Shown piece by piece: positions 36,445 to 46,800 of a DNA stretch of 47,989 bases (positions within the stretch are counted from its first letter, which is position 1; the number at the start of each line of letters is the position of its first letter). This stretch comes from an uncultured Thiotrichales bacterium (GTDB lineage Bacteria; Pseudomonadota; Gammaproteobacteria; CAZUMV01). Location: the NCBI GenBank assembly GCA_938042355.1, contig CALIRD010000114.1:1-47989 (forward strand), read 5' to 3'. Made by a program: the position numbers and the translations under genes. The notes beneath the pieces were generated by a model. The model saw only the letters and a list, made by a program, of their open reading frames with translations, did not search any database and was not told the DNA's origin.

Positions 36445-37383
36445 TTACTCTCCACGGTAAACCACTCTGAATCCGATGTGATTGGTTGAGAAATCCAGCT
36501 CCTGTGGATGTCTGGCAGCAGGACGATATCGCTGGCAATAATTTTCAGCACATAAGAAGGAACCACCTTTTATCAGGCCCAGGTTTTTGGCTTGACTGGC
36601 TGAGTCTTCCTGCTTGACCCACTCCCAAACATTCCCGGTCATATCTGCCAGCCGGTAGCCATTCAACTCATAACAACCCACAGGAGAAGAACCGTAAAAC
36701 CCATCTTTTGCTGTGTTGAGTACAGGAAATACCCCTTGCCAGGTATTGGCCATTGCAATCGGCATCTCATCGGGCGCTACATCACCCCAACTGTATTGCG
36801 CTGACTCTAGACCACCTCGCGCTGCATACTCCCACTCGGCTTCAGTGGGCAAGTCACCTCCCGTCCACTGTGCGTAGGCGAGAGCATCCGCATAGGTAAT
36901 ATGCACCACCGGATTATCCATCATCTCATCAATAGATGAGCCAGGCCCTTCAGGCTGGCGCCAACTGGCATCAGGTATAAAGTGCCACCTGCCAGCCACT
37001 TTACTGTCAAACGATAATTTAAATGCCGCCGAACCAGCCACCAATTGCTCAACCGGAATAGTAGGGTGTAATGCCGGATCGGGCGTTCGCTCAGCATTCG
37101 TTACATAGCCCGTTTGTTTAACAAATTTCATGAATTGCCGATTCGTCACTTCATGAACATCAATACGAAATGCTGACACTTCAACATCTCTGATCGGTCC
37201 TTCCTCAGGATAGAATGCCTCCGAACCCATCTTGAAAGTACCGCCAGGAATTAAGACGCTGGTGCTTGTTAATGGCTCACAGTTGGCCTGTTTAACTTGG
37301 GTATCTGTCGCATTACTCGTGAGTAGATAAGCAAACCCGGCAATAGCGAGCGCCAATATTAAAGAAATAAGAATTTTCTGCAT
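36445..37383 (-). CDS. Formylglycine-generating enzyme (SUMF1/FGE)-family protein with N-terminal signal/TM
   Basis: PGGTFKMGSEAFYPEEGP...DLPTEAEWEYAARGG...DMTGNVWEWV...IKGGSFLCAENYCQRYRPAAR. Confidence 0.9.
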   Translation of the reverse strand: MQKILISLILALAIAGFAYLLTSNATDTQVKQANCEPLTSTSVLIPGGTFKMGSEAFYPEEGPIRDVEVSAFRIDVHEVTNRQFMKFVKQTGYVTNAERTPDPALHPTIPVEQLVAGSAAFKLSFDSKVAGRWHFIPDASWRQPEGPGSSIDEMMDNPVVHITYADALAYAQWTGGDLPTEAEWEYAARGGLESAQYSWGDVAPDEMPIAMANTWQGVFPVLNTAKDGFYGSSPVGCYELNGYRLADMTGNVWEWVKQEDSASQAKNLGLIKGGSFLCAENYCQRYRPAARHPQELDFSTNHIGFRVVYRGE

Positions 37384-37409
37384 GCAGCGAGTTTCTCAAA
37401 TATACCGTA

Positions 37410-38084
37410 TTAATCCCACTCTACATCCGGGAAAGCACGTAATTTCTCCAGACTATTCTTGCGCTGGTGCCAAGGAAGCTTATCTTTTGAGTCTGCTTTA
37501 GCCTGCACATCATGCGCTTCACAACCAGCGATAACTGCCTCGGCAAGCCCTGGTGGTAGCACCACTACACCATCAGCATCTGCAAGAATAATGTCTCCCG
37601 GATTTACAATAACACCACCACAAATAACCGGCACATTGAGTGAACCGGGTTGATTAGCATCCTTGGTGACCGGTGCTACACCACGCGTAAAGACCGGTAT
37701 TTGTGGCTGCTCTTGAACATGCAAGTTAAGGTTCATACAGCTGCCATCAATAACCACACCCTCGGCACCTGCCATGTTTGCAGCTTTACTCATTGACAAG
37801 CCCCATACAGCAAGCTCTTTATGTCCCGCCGCGTCGATAACAATGATATCTCCTTCTTCTATATACTTCGGTGCAACCTCAGCCATCAATCGATCGTCCC
37901 AGTAATGAGGCCGCACAGTAAATGCCGGCCCACATATTCTCCACTCAGAATGGAGCGGCTTTATTTCAGGATCACACACCTGACGAGGACCAATCTCATA
38001 TCCCGCAACACCAACATGTTGCTTGCTGACACGGTTAATCAGATCTCTAGATGGGCGTTCAAATTTTGTAATTATTTTATGCAT
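37410..38084 (-). CDS. RraA-like/4-carboxy-4-hydroxy-2-oxoadipate aldolase family protein
   Basis: CGPAFTVRPHYWDD...GDIIVIDAAGHKELAVWGLSMSKAANMAGAEGVVIDGSCMN...VICGGVIVNPGDIILADADGVVVLP. Confidence 0.85.
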   Translation of the reverse strand: MHKIITKFERPSRDLINRVSKQHVGVAGYEIGPRQVCDPEIKPLHSEWRICGPAFTVRPHYWDDRLMAEVAPKYIEEGDIIVIDAAGHKELAVWGLSMSKAANMAGAEGVVIDGSCMNLNLHVQEQPQIPVFTRGVAPVTKDANQPGSLNVPVICGGVIVNPGDIILADADGVVVLPPGLAEAVIAGCEAHDVQAKADSKDKLPWHQRKNSLEKLRAFPDVEWD

Positions 38085-38327
38085 ACCAAGACATCCATGT
38101 TTCCGACCTTCAAATTACTCGAAAGCATTCAAATAAGGAAGTGCTTGTTATAATTAATAAATCCTGAGCTATACGAAACACATCTGGTTTTATACTATAC
38201 GGTGTCTTTATACAAAATAATTGACAGTCTCGAAGACAGTTTTATCGATATCTTCTCCCTCATGAACTTGTTGGTAGGCATAATCAGATTTCAAATATTT
38301 ACCGAGCCAACTACCGAAAAAAATATA

Positions 38328-38714
38328 ATGACAAAACCAATCACTCTCTGCCTCGTAATCGTCGGGCTAATTAACTTCTTACCTGTCGTCGGCTTACTTG
38401 GCACAAGCAAACTGGAATCCACTTATCACATCGAGCTTATATCAAATGATTTGGTTATCTTGATGCAACATCGAGCACTTCTGTTCGGCTTGCTTGGCGG
38501 CTTTATTTTGTATTCAGCGTTCTTTCCTAAATTTCAAACTGCATCCATGATAATGGCTGCAGTGAGCATGAGTGGTTTCGCTGTCTTGGTACATCTGGTT
38601 GGTAGTGATAACCAGGCAATAACCAAGGTTCTTAAGGTTGATTACGTTGGACTATTTTTCTTATCCATTGCCGTAGTTTTAAAATATATTCTTAATAACG
38701 ACGAAACAAACTAA
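38328..38714 (+). CDS. Hypothetical multi-pass membrane protein
   Basis: MTKPITLCLVIVGLINFLPVVGLLG...; four hydrophobic segments; likely start 38328. Confidence 0.65.
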   Translation: MTKPITLCLVIVGLINFLPVVGLLGTSKLESTYHIELISNDLVILMQHRALLFGLLGGFILYSAFFPKFQTASMIMAAVSMSGFAVLVHLVGSDNQAITKVLKVDYVGLFFLSIAVVLKYILNNDETN

Positions 38715-38724
38715 AGGTTAAGCA

Positions 38725-39159
38725 ATGATAGATTGGACATCAGTAGCCTCTATAGCAACAGCACTCGGTGTTTTTATTGCTGCTTATGAACTTAGAGAAA
38801 CTCAAAAAATTGCCCAGACGGAATTTGAAGATTCTTTAGACCAACAATACAGGCAACTAGCAAGAGGTATTCCTGTTGACGCTCTAATTGGTAAAACAGT
38901 TTCAGACGATAAAAAAGAGCTTACACGTGAACTGATCTACAACTATCTGGACTTGAGCAACGAACAAGTATCTCTAAGACAGAAAAAAAGAATTCGGAAA
39001 GACTCATTGTCAGATTGGTCGGCTGGCATTAAATCTCATTTGGAAAAGATTGAGTTTCAATCTGTGTGGGAAGAAATAAAAATCGAATCACCCGGTACGT
39101 TTACTTTCCTGGAAAAACTTGAGCAAACTGATTACAGTAAAGATCCAGCCAAATGGTAA
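38725..39159 (+). CDS. Hypothetical protein with N-terminal hydrophobic segment
   Basis: 144-aa ORF, 10 nt after preceding gene; MIDWTSVASIATALGVFIAAYELRETQKIAQTEFEDSLDQQYRQLARGIP. Confidence 0.6.
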   Translation: MIDWTSVASIATALGVFIAAYELRETQKIAQTEFEDSLDQQYRQLARGIPVDALIGKTVSDDKKELTRELIYNYLDLSNEQVSLRQKKRIRKDSLSDWSAGIKSHLEKIEFQSVWEEIKIESPGTFTFLEKLEQTDYSKDPAKW

Positions 39160-39212
39160 ACAATACCTAGTACGATTTGTATAAAGTAAGACTTGAAATT
39201 GTTTAAACGACT

Positions 39213-39716
39213 ATGAAACTTGTTTCTCCCTCAACCATTTACCAGGCAAGTTATATTTCCTATATCAAAGAATTAGGAAACGAAGAACGTTATCCTTTTA
39301 CACTGGACCTGACATTCAACAACTTTCAGACTCTTCTAAAACAACTCAACGATTATTCATTTGGGAAAAACCTGCCAACAGGCACTGTTCAAAACACAAC
39401 CTTATGGCTGGTTGATAATATTGAGATAGTGGGGGTAACTAACTTAAGACATTATCTTAATGAAGCAATTACACATTGTGGTGGTCATATCGGCCTCAGT
39501 ATTCGCCCATCCAAACGTGGCAATGGTTTTGGCAATCGTTTAATGCGTCTTTCTATTGATTATTTGAACAAGCTAGGTGTTTCACAAATTCATATTCATT
39601 GCTATAAAGACAACCTAGGCTCGGCCAAAGCTATTCTTAATTGTGGGGCTATTCTCGATTCAGAAATTACGGATAATAACCACACTGTTCAGCGATATAT
39701 TAAATCCACTGACTAA
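39213..39716 (+). CDS. GNAT N-acetyltransferase
   Basis: HIGLSIRPSKRGNGFGNRLMRLSIDYLNKLGVSQIHIHCYKDNLGSAKAILNCGA. Confidence 0.88.
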   Translation: MKLVSPSTIYQASYISYIKELGNEERYPFTLDLTFNNFQTLLKQLNDYSFGKNLPTGTVQNTTLWLVDNIEIVGVTNLRHYLNEAITHCGGHIGLSIRPSKRGNGFGNRLMRLSIDYLNKLGVSQIHIHCYKDNLGSAKAILNCGAILDSEITDNNHTVQRYIKSTD

Positions 39717-39822
39717 CCATACGCATATAATTCCCACACTCACAAACGATGTATTCTGTAAATGACAACAGTTATGCATTTCTATATTCACTAATGAAGT
39801 CTTTAGATACACTCATCTCTCA

Positions 39823-39915
39823 TGCACTGTTTAAATTCTCTGTCGCCATATACACGACAGTAAATTGCAAGAAAGTATAAAGTCCTGCAGATAATGTGGA
39901 CTGTAGGCTTTTTTT
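39823..39915 (+). ncRNA. Candidate structured intergenic RNA or leader with intrinsic-terminator-like hairpin
   Basis: Nested stems TGCA/TGCA, TTTA/TAAA, CTGTCG(39840-39845)/CGACAG(39855-39860), then AAAG-t-CCTGCAG/CTGTAGG-CTTT hairpin followed by T-run (39879-39915). Confidence 0.35.
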
Positions 39916-39960
39916 GAACAACATCATCAGAGTATAATCTTTGCGCCTTGTTGATTGGCC

Positions 39961-40803
39961 ATGTTTCTCACTACTGAATGGAATCAAATGCAGCAAAATA
40001 TTGAAGCTGAAAAAAAATCGGGCATTTTTAAATATAAAGAGGATAAATGGCCTGTTTTTATTATCTTGTTACTTACCCTGATAGACATCGCACTTTACTT
40101 CACTGTCGATAGTAAACTGTTTTTCTTTCTTTATTATCTGGTCATGATTATTCCCAAAGGCATAATTTGTGCCTGGAATCATCACCATCAACATCTATTT
40201 ACCTTCAGAAATAATCTACTAAACCGTGGCCTTGAGTTTTCGTATGCTTTGCATACCGGCGTCACCAGTAATTTATGGCGGCTACATCATGTGCTGGGAC
40301 ATCATAAAAACTATCTCAACCAAAAACTGGACGAGAGTCGCTGGCAAAGAAAAGATGGCACAAAAATGGGTGTAATTGAATACACGCTAAGCGTTGCCTT
40401 AACCGCCTATCCACGAGGTTACACGGTAGGCAAACATTTCCCCAAGCAAATGAAAACCTTTCTGGTGTGTGCAGCCGCGTCATTCATAGCAGTTGGATTA
40501 CTGGTTTGGTTTAAACCAGCTGCCGGGCTGTATTTGTTCGTCTTACCGATGATTACCAGCTTGTTGTTTACCGCCTACGTCACTTACGATCATCACGCGG
40601 GGTTGAAGACAGATAATGAGTTCGAAGCGTCTTACAATAATTTAAGCAAGGTCTTTAACTTCTTTACCGGCAATCTCGGATATCACACAGCACACCATCA
40701 CCGTCATGGCGTACATTGGTCTAGGTTGCCAGAATTACACGCAACTATCGCTGACAAAATACCCGAACATCTTTATACACGCTCGCTCTTTACGCACCGA
40801 TAG
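39961..40803 (+). CDS. Membrane fatty acid desaturase-family protein
   Basis: His boxes: WNHHHQH, RLHHVLGHH, HTAHHHRHGVHW; TATAAT at 39933. Confidence 0.85.
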   Translation: MFLTTEWNQMQQNIEAEKKSGIFKYKEDKWPVFIILLLTLIDIALYFTVDSKLFFFLYYLVMIIPKGIICAWNHHHQHLFTFRNNLLNRGLEFSYALHTGVTSNLWRLHHVLGHHKNYLNQKLDESRWQRKDGTKMGVIEYTLSVALTAYPRGYTVGKHFPKQMKTFLVCAAASFIAVGLLVWFKPAAGLYLFVLPMITSLLFTAYVTYDHHAGLKTDNEFEASYNNLSKVFNFFTGNLGYHTAHHHRHGVHWSRLPELHATIADKIPEHLYTRSLFTHR

Positions 40804-40812
40804 TTTGAAAAA

Positions 40813-42792
40813 TTAACTCGCTTCGAACGACAACAGCTCGTCGCCACCGGAAACCAGGTCACCAGAGCTAAAAAATATTTCCGTAACGGTGCCATCTTCT
40901 GAAGCAACAATCGTGTTTTGCATTTTCATTGCCTCCAACACCAGCAGCGCATCACCGGCACTCACACTGGCACCCTTCTCGACCAGTAATTCAACGACAG
41001 TACCGTTCATTGGTGCACAAAAATCACCTGCACCACCCGAAACAGAATCACCATAGTCTGGTAGTGACAAATTCAGATCGACCGTCGCATCTTCAGTAAA
41101 TACTCGGAAGTTACTATTACTTACTGCCACAACCGCTTTTTCACTGTGCCTATTTATCTCGGCAATGATGGAGTCATTCTTCAGTTGTGCGCTCACATTG
41201 CAGGTTGTTTCGTTTACGCTCACTCTGAAGTTATTGTTTGAATCCTTATCAAGATCTTCCACCACGACATGATGTATAGATTCTCCGTGCTCGAATTGAA
41301 ATCGATGGTGATTCGGTTGATTCATACGAAACGCATTTCCACTATGCCAGGGGTTATCTGATTTCGCCTCTTGTCTACGACTCAAGATACAATACAGTGC
41401 CAACATAGTTAAACTGCTATCAAGATTGATCTCGGTAGACTTGAACACTTCATCCTTGTTTTTTTCAATAAAGCCTGTGTCCAGTTTTGCTTGAGCAAAT
41501 GCTTGGGAATTAAAGATCTTTTGAAGAAAGGCTATGTTGGTAGTAACACCAAAGATACGAAACTCTTGTAACGCGGCCTGCATTCTAGTCAGCGCTTGAC
41601 TTCTGTCTTCCCCCCAGACAATTAACTTCGCAATCATCGGGTCATAATAAGGACTGATTTCGTCACCTTGCTGTACGCCGGTATCAACGCGTACATTGTT
41701 ACTCTCTGGTGGGTTTTGTAGAAACTCCAGCGTACCGGAGGTAGGTAAAAAATCATTGTCAGGGTCTTCGGCATAAATTCGGGCTTCAAAAGCATGACCA
41801 GTATGACTAAGTTGTTGCTGAGTTTTAGGTAATGACTCACCATTGGCGACGCGAAGTTGCCATTCAACCAGATCTTCACCGGTGATCATTTCCGTTACCG
41901 GGTGTTCTACCTGCAGGCGTGTATTCATCTCCATGAAGTAAAATGAGCCATCTGTATCGAATAAAAACTCAACCGTGCCTGCACCCTCATAATCTATTGC
42001 CTGTGCTGCACGCACGGCCGCCTCACCCATTGCCTGGCGTTGCTCATCAGACATGCCTGGCGCAGGCGCTTCTTCTATCACTTTTTGGTGGCGACGCTGA
42101 ATAGAACAATCACGTTCAAACAAATAGACACCATTACCATGGGCATCACAAAACACTTGAATTTCAACATGTCGCGGTTGAGTAAGATATTTCTCAACCA
42201 GCATGACATCATCTGCGAACGACGCCATGGACTCACTTTTGGCTTGCTTAAGCGCAGACTCAAATTCGTCAGCACTCCATACCTGACGCATGCCTTTACC
42301 ACCACCACCCGCAACTGCTTTCAACAGGACCGGATAACCCATCTCATCAGCTGCAGACTTTAATACCTGCAAGTCCTGATTATCACCGTGATAACCGGGC
42401 ACTAAAGGCACGTCTACTTTACTCATGATATTTTTCGCTGCAGATTTTGAGCCCATCGCTTTAATCGCAGCAACGGGTGGACCAATGAAAACAATATTGT
42501 TTGAGACACACTGCTCTGCTAACGTGGCATTTTCTGAAAGAAAACCATAACCCGGATGTATGGCATCGGCGCCTGTCTTGATAGCCGCATTGATGATCTT
42601 ATCCACCACAAGATAAGACTCTTGTGCCGCTGAAGCGCCAATATGTACCGACTCATCAGCCATCTTTACATGCAATGCATCACGATCTGCATCTGAAAAG
42701 ACGGCCACCGTTTGAATACCCATGGCCTTCGCTGTCTTGATGACCCGGCACGCTATTTCGCCTCTATTGGCTATCAATACTTTTTTAAACAT
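40813..42792 (-). CDS. liuD: Methylcrotonoyl-CoA carboxylase biotin-containing alpha subunit
   Basis: MFKKVLIANRGEIACRVI; biotin carboxylase core; biotinyl VLEAMKMQNT; liu context. Confidence 0.9.
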   Translation of the reverse strand: MFKKVLIANRGEIACRVIKTAKAMGIQTVAVFSDADRDALHVKMADESVHIGASAAQESYLVVDKIINAAIKTGADAIHPGYGFLSENATLAEQCVSNNIVFIGPPVAAIKAMGSKSAAKNIMSKVDVPLVPGYHGDNQDLQVLKSAADEMGYPVLLKAVAGGGGKGMRQVWSADEFESALKQAKSESMASFADDVMLVEKYLTQPRHVEIQVFCDAHGNGVYLFERDCSIQRRHQKVIEEAPAPGMSDEQRQAMGEAAVRAAQAIDYEGAGTVEFLFDTDGSFYFMEMNTRLQVEHPVTEMITGEDLVEWQLRVANGESLPKTQQQLSHTGHAFEARIYAEDPDNDFLPTSGTLEFLQNPPESNNVRVDTGVQQGDEISPYYDPMIAKLIVWGEDRSQALTRMQAALQEFRIFGVTTNIAFLQKIFNSQAFAQAKLDTGFIEKNKDEVFKSTEINLDSSLTMLALYCILSRRQEAKSDNPWHSGNAFRMNQPNHHRFQFEHGESIHHVVVEDLDKDSNNNFRVSVNETTCNVSAQLKNDSIIAEINRHSEKAVVAVSNSNFRVFTEDATVDLNLSLPDYGDSVSGGAGDFCAPMNGTVVELLVEKGASVSAGDALLVLEAMKMQNTIVASEDGTVTEIFFSSGDLVSGGDELLSFEAS

Positions 42793-42801
42793 GGGTCACC
42801 C

Positions 42802-43584
42802 TTAACTCTTTGACGAACTCTTGTTCTTATCTAAAAATGCGGCGAGTCTCTTCTGCGCTTCTTCAGTACCACGCAAATCAGCAATGACCTCACAGGTACG
42901 TTTGATGATCGCATTACTGATAGGCTGGTCATTAACTTCTGCTATCAATTCTTTGGCTACACGCATGGCATGACTGCCATTGGCTAACACTATCTCGCAA
43001 TAACGCTGTACTTCAATATCAAGTTGATCATTCTCTACCACGTTACTTAACAAGCCCAATTTGAGAGCACTGTCAGCATCAATCACTTCTGCCGTTAGCA
43101 TATAACGCCGCGCCGCGCGTTGCCCGATTGCCGCGACCACATAGGGACAAATAGTGGCAGGTGCCAAGCCGATTTTTACTTCGCTCAAACATAATGTTGC
43201 TTGTGGGGTAGCGACTGCTATATCACAACAACTCACCAGCCCGACCGCACCACCATAGGCCGCCCCCTGCACTCTGGCAATCACTGGCTTACCAATCTCA
43301 TTAAGCGTTTTGAGCATGGTCGCCAAGCCCTGTGCATCGGCCAGATTTTCTTCGTAAGAAAATTCTGCCATGCGTTTCATCCAGGCCAAATCGCCTCCGG
43401 CAGAAAAACTTTTACCCTGCGCCGCCAGCACAACTACTTTTACTTGCGAGTTTTCGTCAACTTCACGAAACGCATCAGTCAGTTCAAGAATCATTTGATC
43501 ATCAAAGGCGTTGTGTTTTTGCGGGCAACACATAGTAATCCTTGCCACGCCTGTACTGTCGATATCTATTGAAACATCTTTCAT
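42802..43584 (-). CDS. liuC: Enoyl-CoA hydratase family, probable methylglutaconyl-CoA hydratase
   Basis: GKSFSAGGDLAWMKRMAEFSYEENLADAQGLATMLKTLNEIGKPVIARVQGAAYGGAVGLVSCCDIAVA. Confidence 0.88.
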   Translation of the reverse strand: MKDVSIDIDSTGVARITMCCPQKHNAFDDQMILELTDAFREVDENSQVKVVVLAAQGKSFSAGGDLAWMKRMAEFSYEENLADAQGLATMLKTLNEIGKPVIARVQGAAYGGAVGLVSCCDIAVATPQATLCLSEVKIGLAPATICPYVVAAIGQRAARRYMLTAEVIDADSALKLGLLSNVVENDQLDIEVQRYCEIVLANGSHAMRVAKELIAEVNDQPISNAIIKRTCEVIADLRGTEEAQKRLAAFLDKNKSSSKS

Positions 43585-43586
43585 GC

Positions 43587-45197
43587 TTACATCCTGAACA
43601 CGCCAAAGCGCGTTTCTTCAATTTCTTTGTTCAGACTGGCTGATAACGCCAATGACACCACCAGTCGCGTATCGAGTGGATCAATCACACCGTCGTCCCA
43701 TAATCTGGCCGAGGCGTAATATGGATGTCCCTGTTTTTCATATTGTTCAAGTACCGGCTGTTTGAAGGCTTGTTCTTCGGCTTCACTCCATTCCTCACCC
43801 TTATACTCTTTCTGGGTTCGCTTCACTTGTGCCAGAACACCCGCTGCTTGCTCGCCACCCATGACTGAAATGCGAGCATTTGGCCACATAAACAAAAAGT
43901 TGGGATCATAGGAACGACCACACATACCATAGTTGCCCGCGCCATAGGAGTTACCGATGATGACTGTAATTTTCGGTACTTTTGCATTGGTGACTGCCAT
44001 CACCATCTTGGCACCATGTTTGGCTATACCGCCCGCTTCATATTGTTTACCGACCATGAAACCGGTGATGTTTTGTAAAAACAGTAATGGTATTTTTCGT
44101 TGGGCACAAAGCTCAATAAAGTGCGCACCCTTTTGGGCGGACTCGGAAAACAAAATTCCGTTATTGGCCAAAACACCAACAGGGTAGCCATGAATACGGG
44201 CAAAACCGCACACGAGAGTACTGCCAAAAAGCGCCTTGAATTCATCAAACTCTGAACCATCAACCAGTCGCGCGATAATCTCGCGCACATCAAAGGGTTG
44301 CCGAGCATCTTTCGGTAAAATGCCATAGATTTCTTTCGGGTCGTATTTTGGTTCAACGCTTTCGGTACGATCCAGCTGATCGGGTTTGACCCGGTTAAGC
44401 CGGCTCATGGAACGACGTGCCAGCTCCAGCGCGTGATGATCATTCTGGGCATAGTGGTCAGAGACACCCGACTCACGACAATGAACGTCAGCACCGCCCA
44501 GCTCTAAAGCGGTGACTTCTTCGCCAGTGGCGGCCTTGACCAGTGGTGGGCCTGCCAGAAAGATAGTTGCCGTATCTTTTACAATAATCGATTCATCCGA
44601 CATCGCAGGCACATAGGCGCCACCGGCCGTGCAGGAACCCATGACGACCGCAATTTGCGGAATATTTTTAGCTGACATTGCCGCCTGGTTATAAAACGAT
44701 CGACCGAAGTTATCTCTGTCTGGAAAGACCTCATCCTGTCTAGGCAGTATTGCGCCACCTGAGTCGACCAGATAAATGCAGGGTAAGTGATTTTGCTCGG
44801 CAATGAATTGGGCGCGTAAATGTTTCTTTACCGTCATGGGGTAATAACAACCGCCCTTAACGGTCGCATCATTAGCGACTATCACGCACTCTTGTCCAGC
44901 CACCATGCCAACACCGGTTATCACACCGGCAGCAGGTACGTCCTCTCCTTCATACAATTCATAAGCAGCCAGCTGCGATAACTCAAGAAAGGGTGAACCC
45001 GGGTCTATCAAGGCATTGATACGTTCGCGTACCGGTAACTTGCCGCGTGAGCGATGACGCTCCATACGTGCTTCACCTCCACCGGCAACAATACGCTGAA
45101 CCACCTGATACAAGTCATCCACTTGCGCCTGACTATGCTCAACGTTTTCCTGATACTCGGCAGAACGTGGATTAATAGTACTTTTGATTACATTCAA
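43587..45197 (-). CDS. liuB: Methylcrotonoyl-CoA carboxylase beta (carboxyltransferase) subunit
   Basis: [60 protein letters not shown]. Confidence 0.93.
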   Translation of the reverse strand: MNVIKSTINPRSAEYQENVEHSQAQVDDLYQVVQRIVAGGGEARMERHRSRGKLPVRERINALIDPGSPFLELSQLAAYELYEGEDVPAAGVITGVGMVAGQECVIVANDATVKGGCYYPMTVKKHLRAQFIAEQNHLPCIYLVDSGGAILPRQDEVFPDRDNFGRSFYNQAAMSAKNIPQIAVVMGSCTAGGAYVPAMSDESIIVKDTATIFLAGPPLVKAATGEEVTALELGGADVHCRESGVSDHYAQNDHHALELARRSMSRLNRVKPDQLDRTESVEPKYDPKEIYGILPKDARQPFDVREIIARLVDGSEFDEFKALFGSTLVCGFARIHGYPVGVLANNGILFSESAQKGAHFIELCAQRKIPLLFLQNITGFMVGKQYEAGGIAKHGAKMVMAVTNAKVPKITVIIGNSYGAGNYGMCGRSYDPNFLFMWPNARISVMGGEQAAGVLAQVKRTQKEYKGEEWSEAEEQAFKQPVLEQYEKQGHPYYASARLWDDGVIDPLDTRLVVSLALSASLNKEIEETRFGVFRM

Positions 45198-45217
45198 AAT
45201 TGTTCTCTCCTGCTTGC

Positions 45218-46387
45218 TCAGGCCGTTTCGCCAAACAATTCCCGTCCAATCAACATGCGACGGATTTCTGATGTACCGGCCCCAATTTCATAGAGCTTGG
45301 CATCGCGCAGCAAACGACCGGTAGGGTAATCATTGATATAGCCATTACCCCCTAATGCCTGTATTGCCTGTAACGCCATTTGTGTTGCCTGTTCGGCGGT
45401 ATACAAAATCACAGCAGCCGCGTCTTTACGACTTTCCTGACCACGGTCGCACGCGCCAGCAACGGCATACAAATACGAACGACTGGCACTGAGAACGGTA
45501 TACATATCAGCCAACTTGCCTTGCATTAACTGAAACTCGCCAATGGGTGTATCGAACTGTTTACGCTCATGCACATAAGGCACCACCACATCCATGCAGG
45601 CTTGCATGATGCCAACCGGCCCACCCGACAACACCGTACGCTCGTAGTCCAGACCAGACATCAGTACCCGTACTCCACCACCCTCGACACCGAGAATGTT
45701 TTCTTCGGGCACAATACAATCCTGGAATACCAGCTCGCAGGTATTGGAGCCACGCATGCCTAGCTTGTCCAGTTTTTGTGCCTGACTAAAACCTTCAAAA
45801 TCCCGCTCGATAATAAATGCAGTGATCCCTTTGGAACCGGCGTCTGGCTCCGTTTTGGCATACACCACATAAGTGTTCGCATCCGGTCCGTTGGTAATCC
45901 ACATCTTATTACCATTAAGAACGTAGTGATCGCCATTCTTTCGTGCATGCAACTTCATGCTGACGACATCTGAACCCGCATTGGGTTCAGACATTGCCAA
46001 AGCACCGACATGCTCACCAGAACATAACTTCGGCAAGTACTTGTTCTTTTGTTGCTCATTGCCATTCTTGTGAATTTGATTCACACACAAATTCGAATGC
46101 GCACCGTATGACAAGCCCACAGATGCAGACGCACGGCTAATTTCTTCCATTGCAATAGAATGCGCCAGATAGCCCATATTACTGCCACCGTATTCTTCGG
46201 CGACGGTGATACCCAACAAGCCGAGTGATCCCAGCTTTTCCCACAAATCTGCCGGGAACTGATTGTCGCTATCGATTTGTTCTGCCCTGGGTGCAATCTC
46301 GGCTGCCGAAAATTGTGCAGTCACATCCCGCAACATCACCAGCTCTTCGCTGAGTCCATAATCAAGTGTTGGGTAGTTGGTAGTCAT
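45218..46387 (-). CDS. liuA: Isovaleryl-CoA dehydrogenase
   Basis: [40 protein letters not shown]; acyl-CoA DH fold; [18 protein letters not shown]. Confidence 0.92.
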   Translation of the reverse strand: MTTNYPTLDYGLSEELVMLRDVTAQFSAAEIAPRAEQIDSDNQFPADLWEKLGSLGLLGITVAEEYGGSNMGYLAHSIAMEEISRASASVGLSYGAHSNLCVNQIHKNGNEQQKNKYLPKLCSGEHVGALAMSEPNAGSDVVSMKLHARKNGDHYVLNGNKMWITNGPDANTYVVYAKTEPDAGSKGITAFIIERDFEGFSQAQKLDKLGMRGSNTCELVFQDCIVPEENILGVEGGGVRVLMSGLDYERTVLSGGPVGIMQACMDVVVPYVHERKQFDTPIGEFQLMQGKLADMYTVLSASRSYLYAVAGACDRGQESRKDAAAVILYTAEQATQMALQAIQALGGNGYINDYPTGRLLRDAKLYEIGAGTSEIRRMLIGRELFGETA

Positions 46388-46402
46388 ACGTTATTTTCCG
46401 GT

Positions 46403-46774
46403 TTAATCTGCCATAGATGACAGGCATCGTTGTTCCACATGGCGCAAATCCTCGAGCATAGTTTCCAGATCTTTTTGCTGCTCCTGTAACTGCTCGCATT
46501 TTTCTCTGACCTTGCCAAGCAACACCCGCATCTGATTTTTATTGCCAGCCTTGGGGTCGTACATATTGATGATCTCGGCACTTTCATCCAATGAGAAACC
46601 AAGACGCTTACCTCTCAAGATTAATTTCAAACGCGTTCGATCAGCATGGTCATACGTCCGAGTCTGCTTATGACGATCAGGACTCAAGAGCCCTTTTTCT
46701 TCATAAAAACGCAACGAGCGTGTAGTGACATCAAACTCCTGGGCTAAATCTCGTATTGAATAGGTTGCTGGCAC
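46403..46774 (-). CDS. liuR: MerR-family regulator LiuR
   Basis: YSIRDLAQEFDVTTRSLRFYEEKGLLSPDRHKQTRTYDHADRTRLKLILRGKRLGFSLDE; heads liu operon. Confidence 0.9.
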   Translation of the reverse strand: MPATYSIRDLAQEFDVTTRSLRFYEEKGLLSPDRHKQTRTYDHADRTRLKLILRGKRLGFSLDESAEIINMYDPKAGNKNQMRVLLGKVREKCEQLQEQQKDLETMLEDLRHVEQRCLSSMAD

Positions 46775-46800
46775 GGGCTGTATCTCTTGATAGAGTAAAA

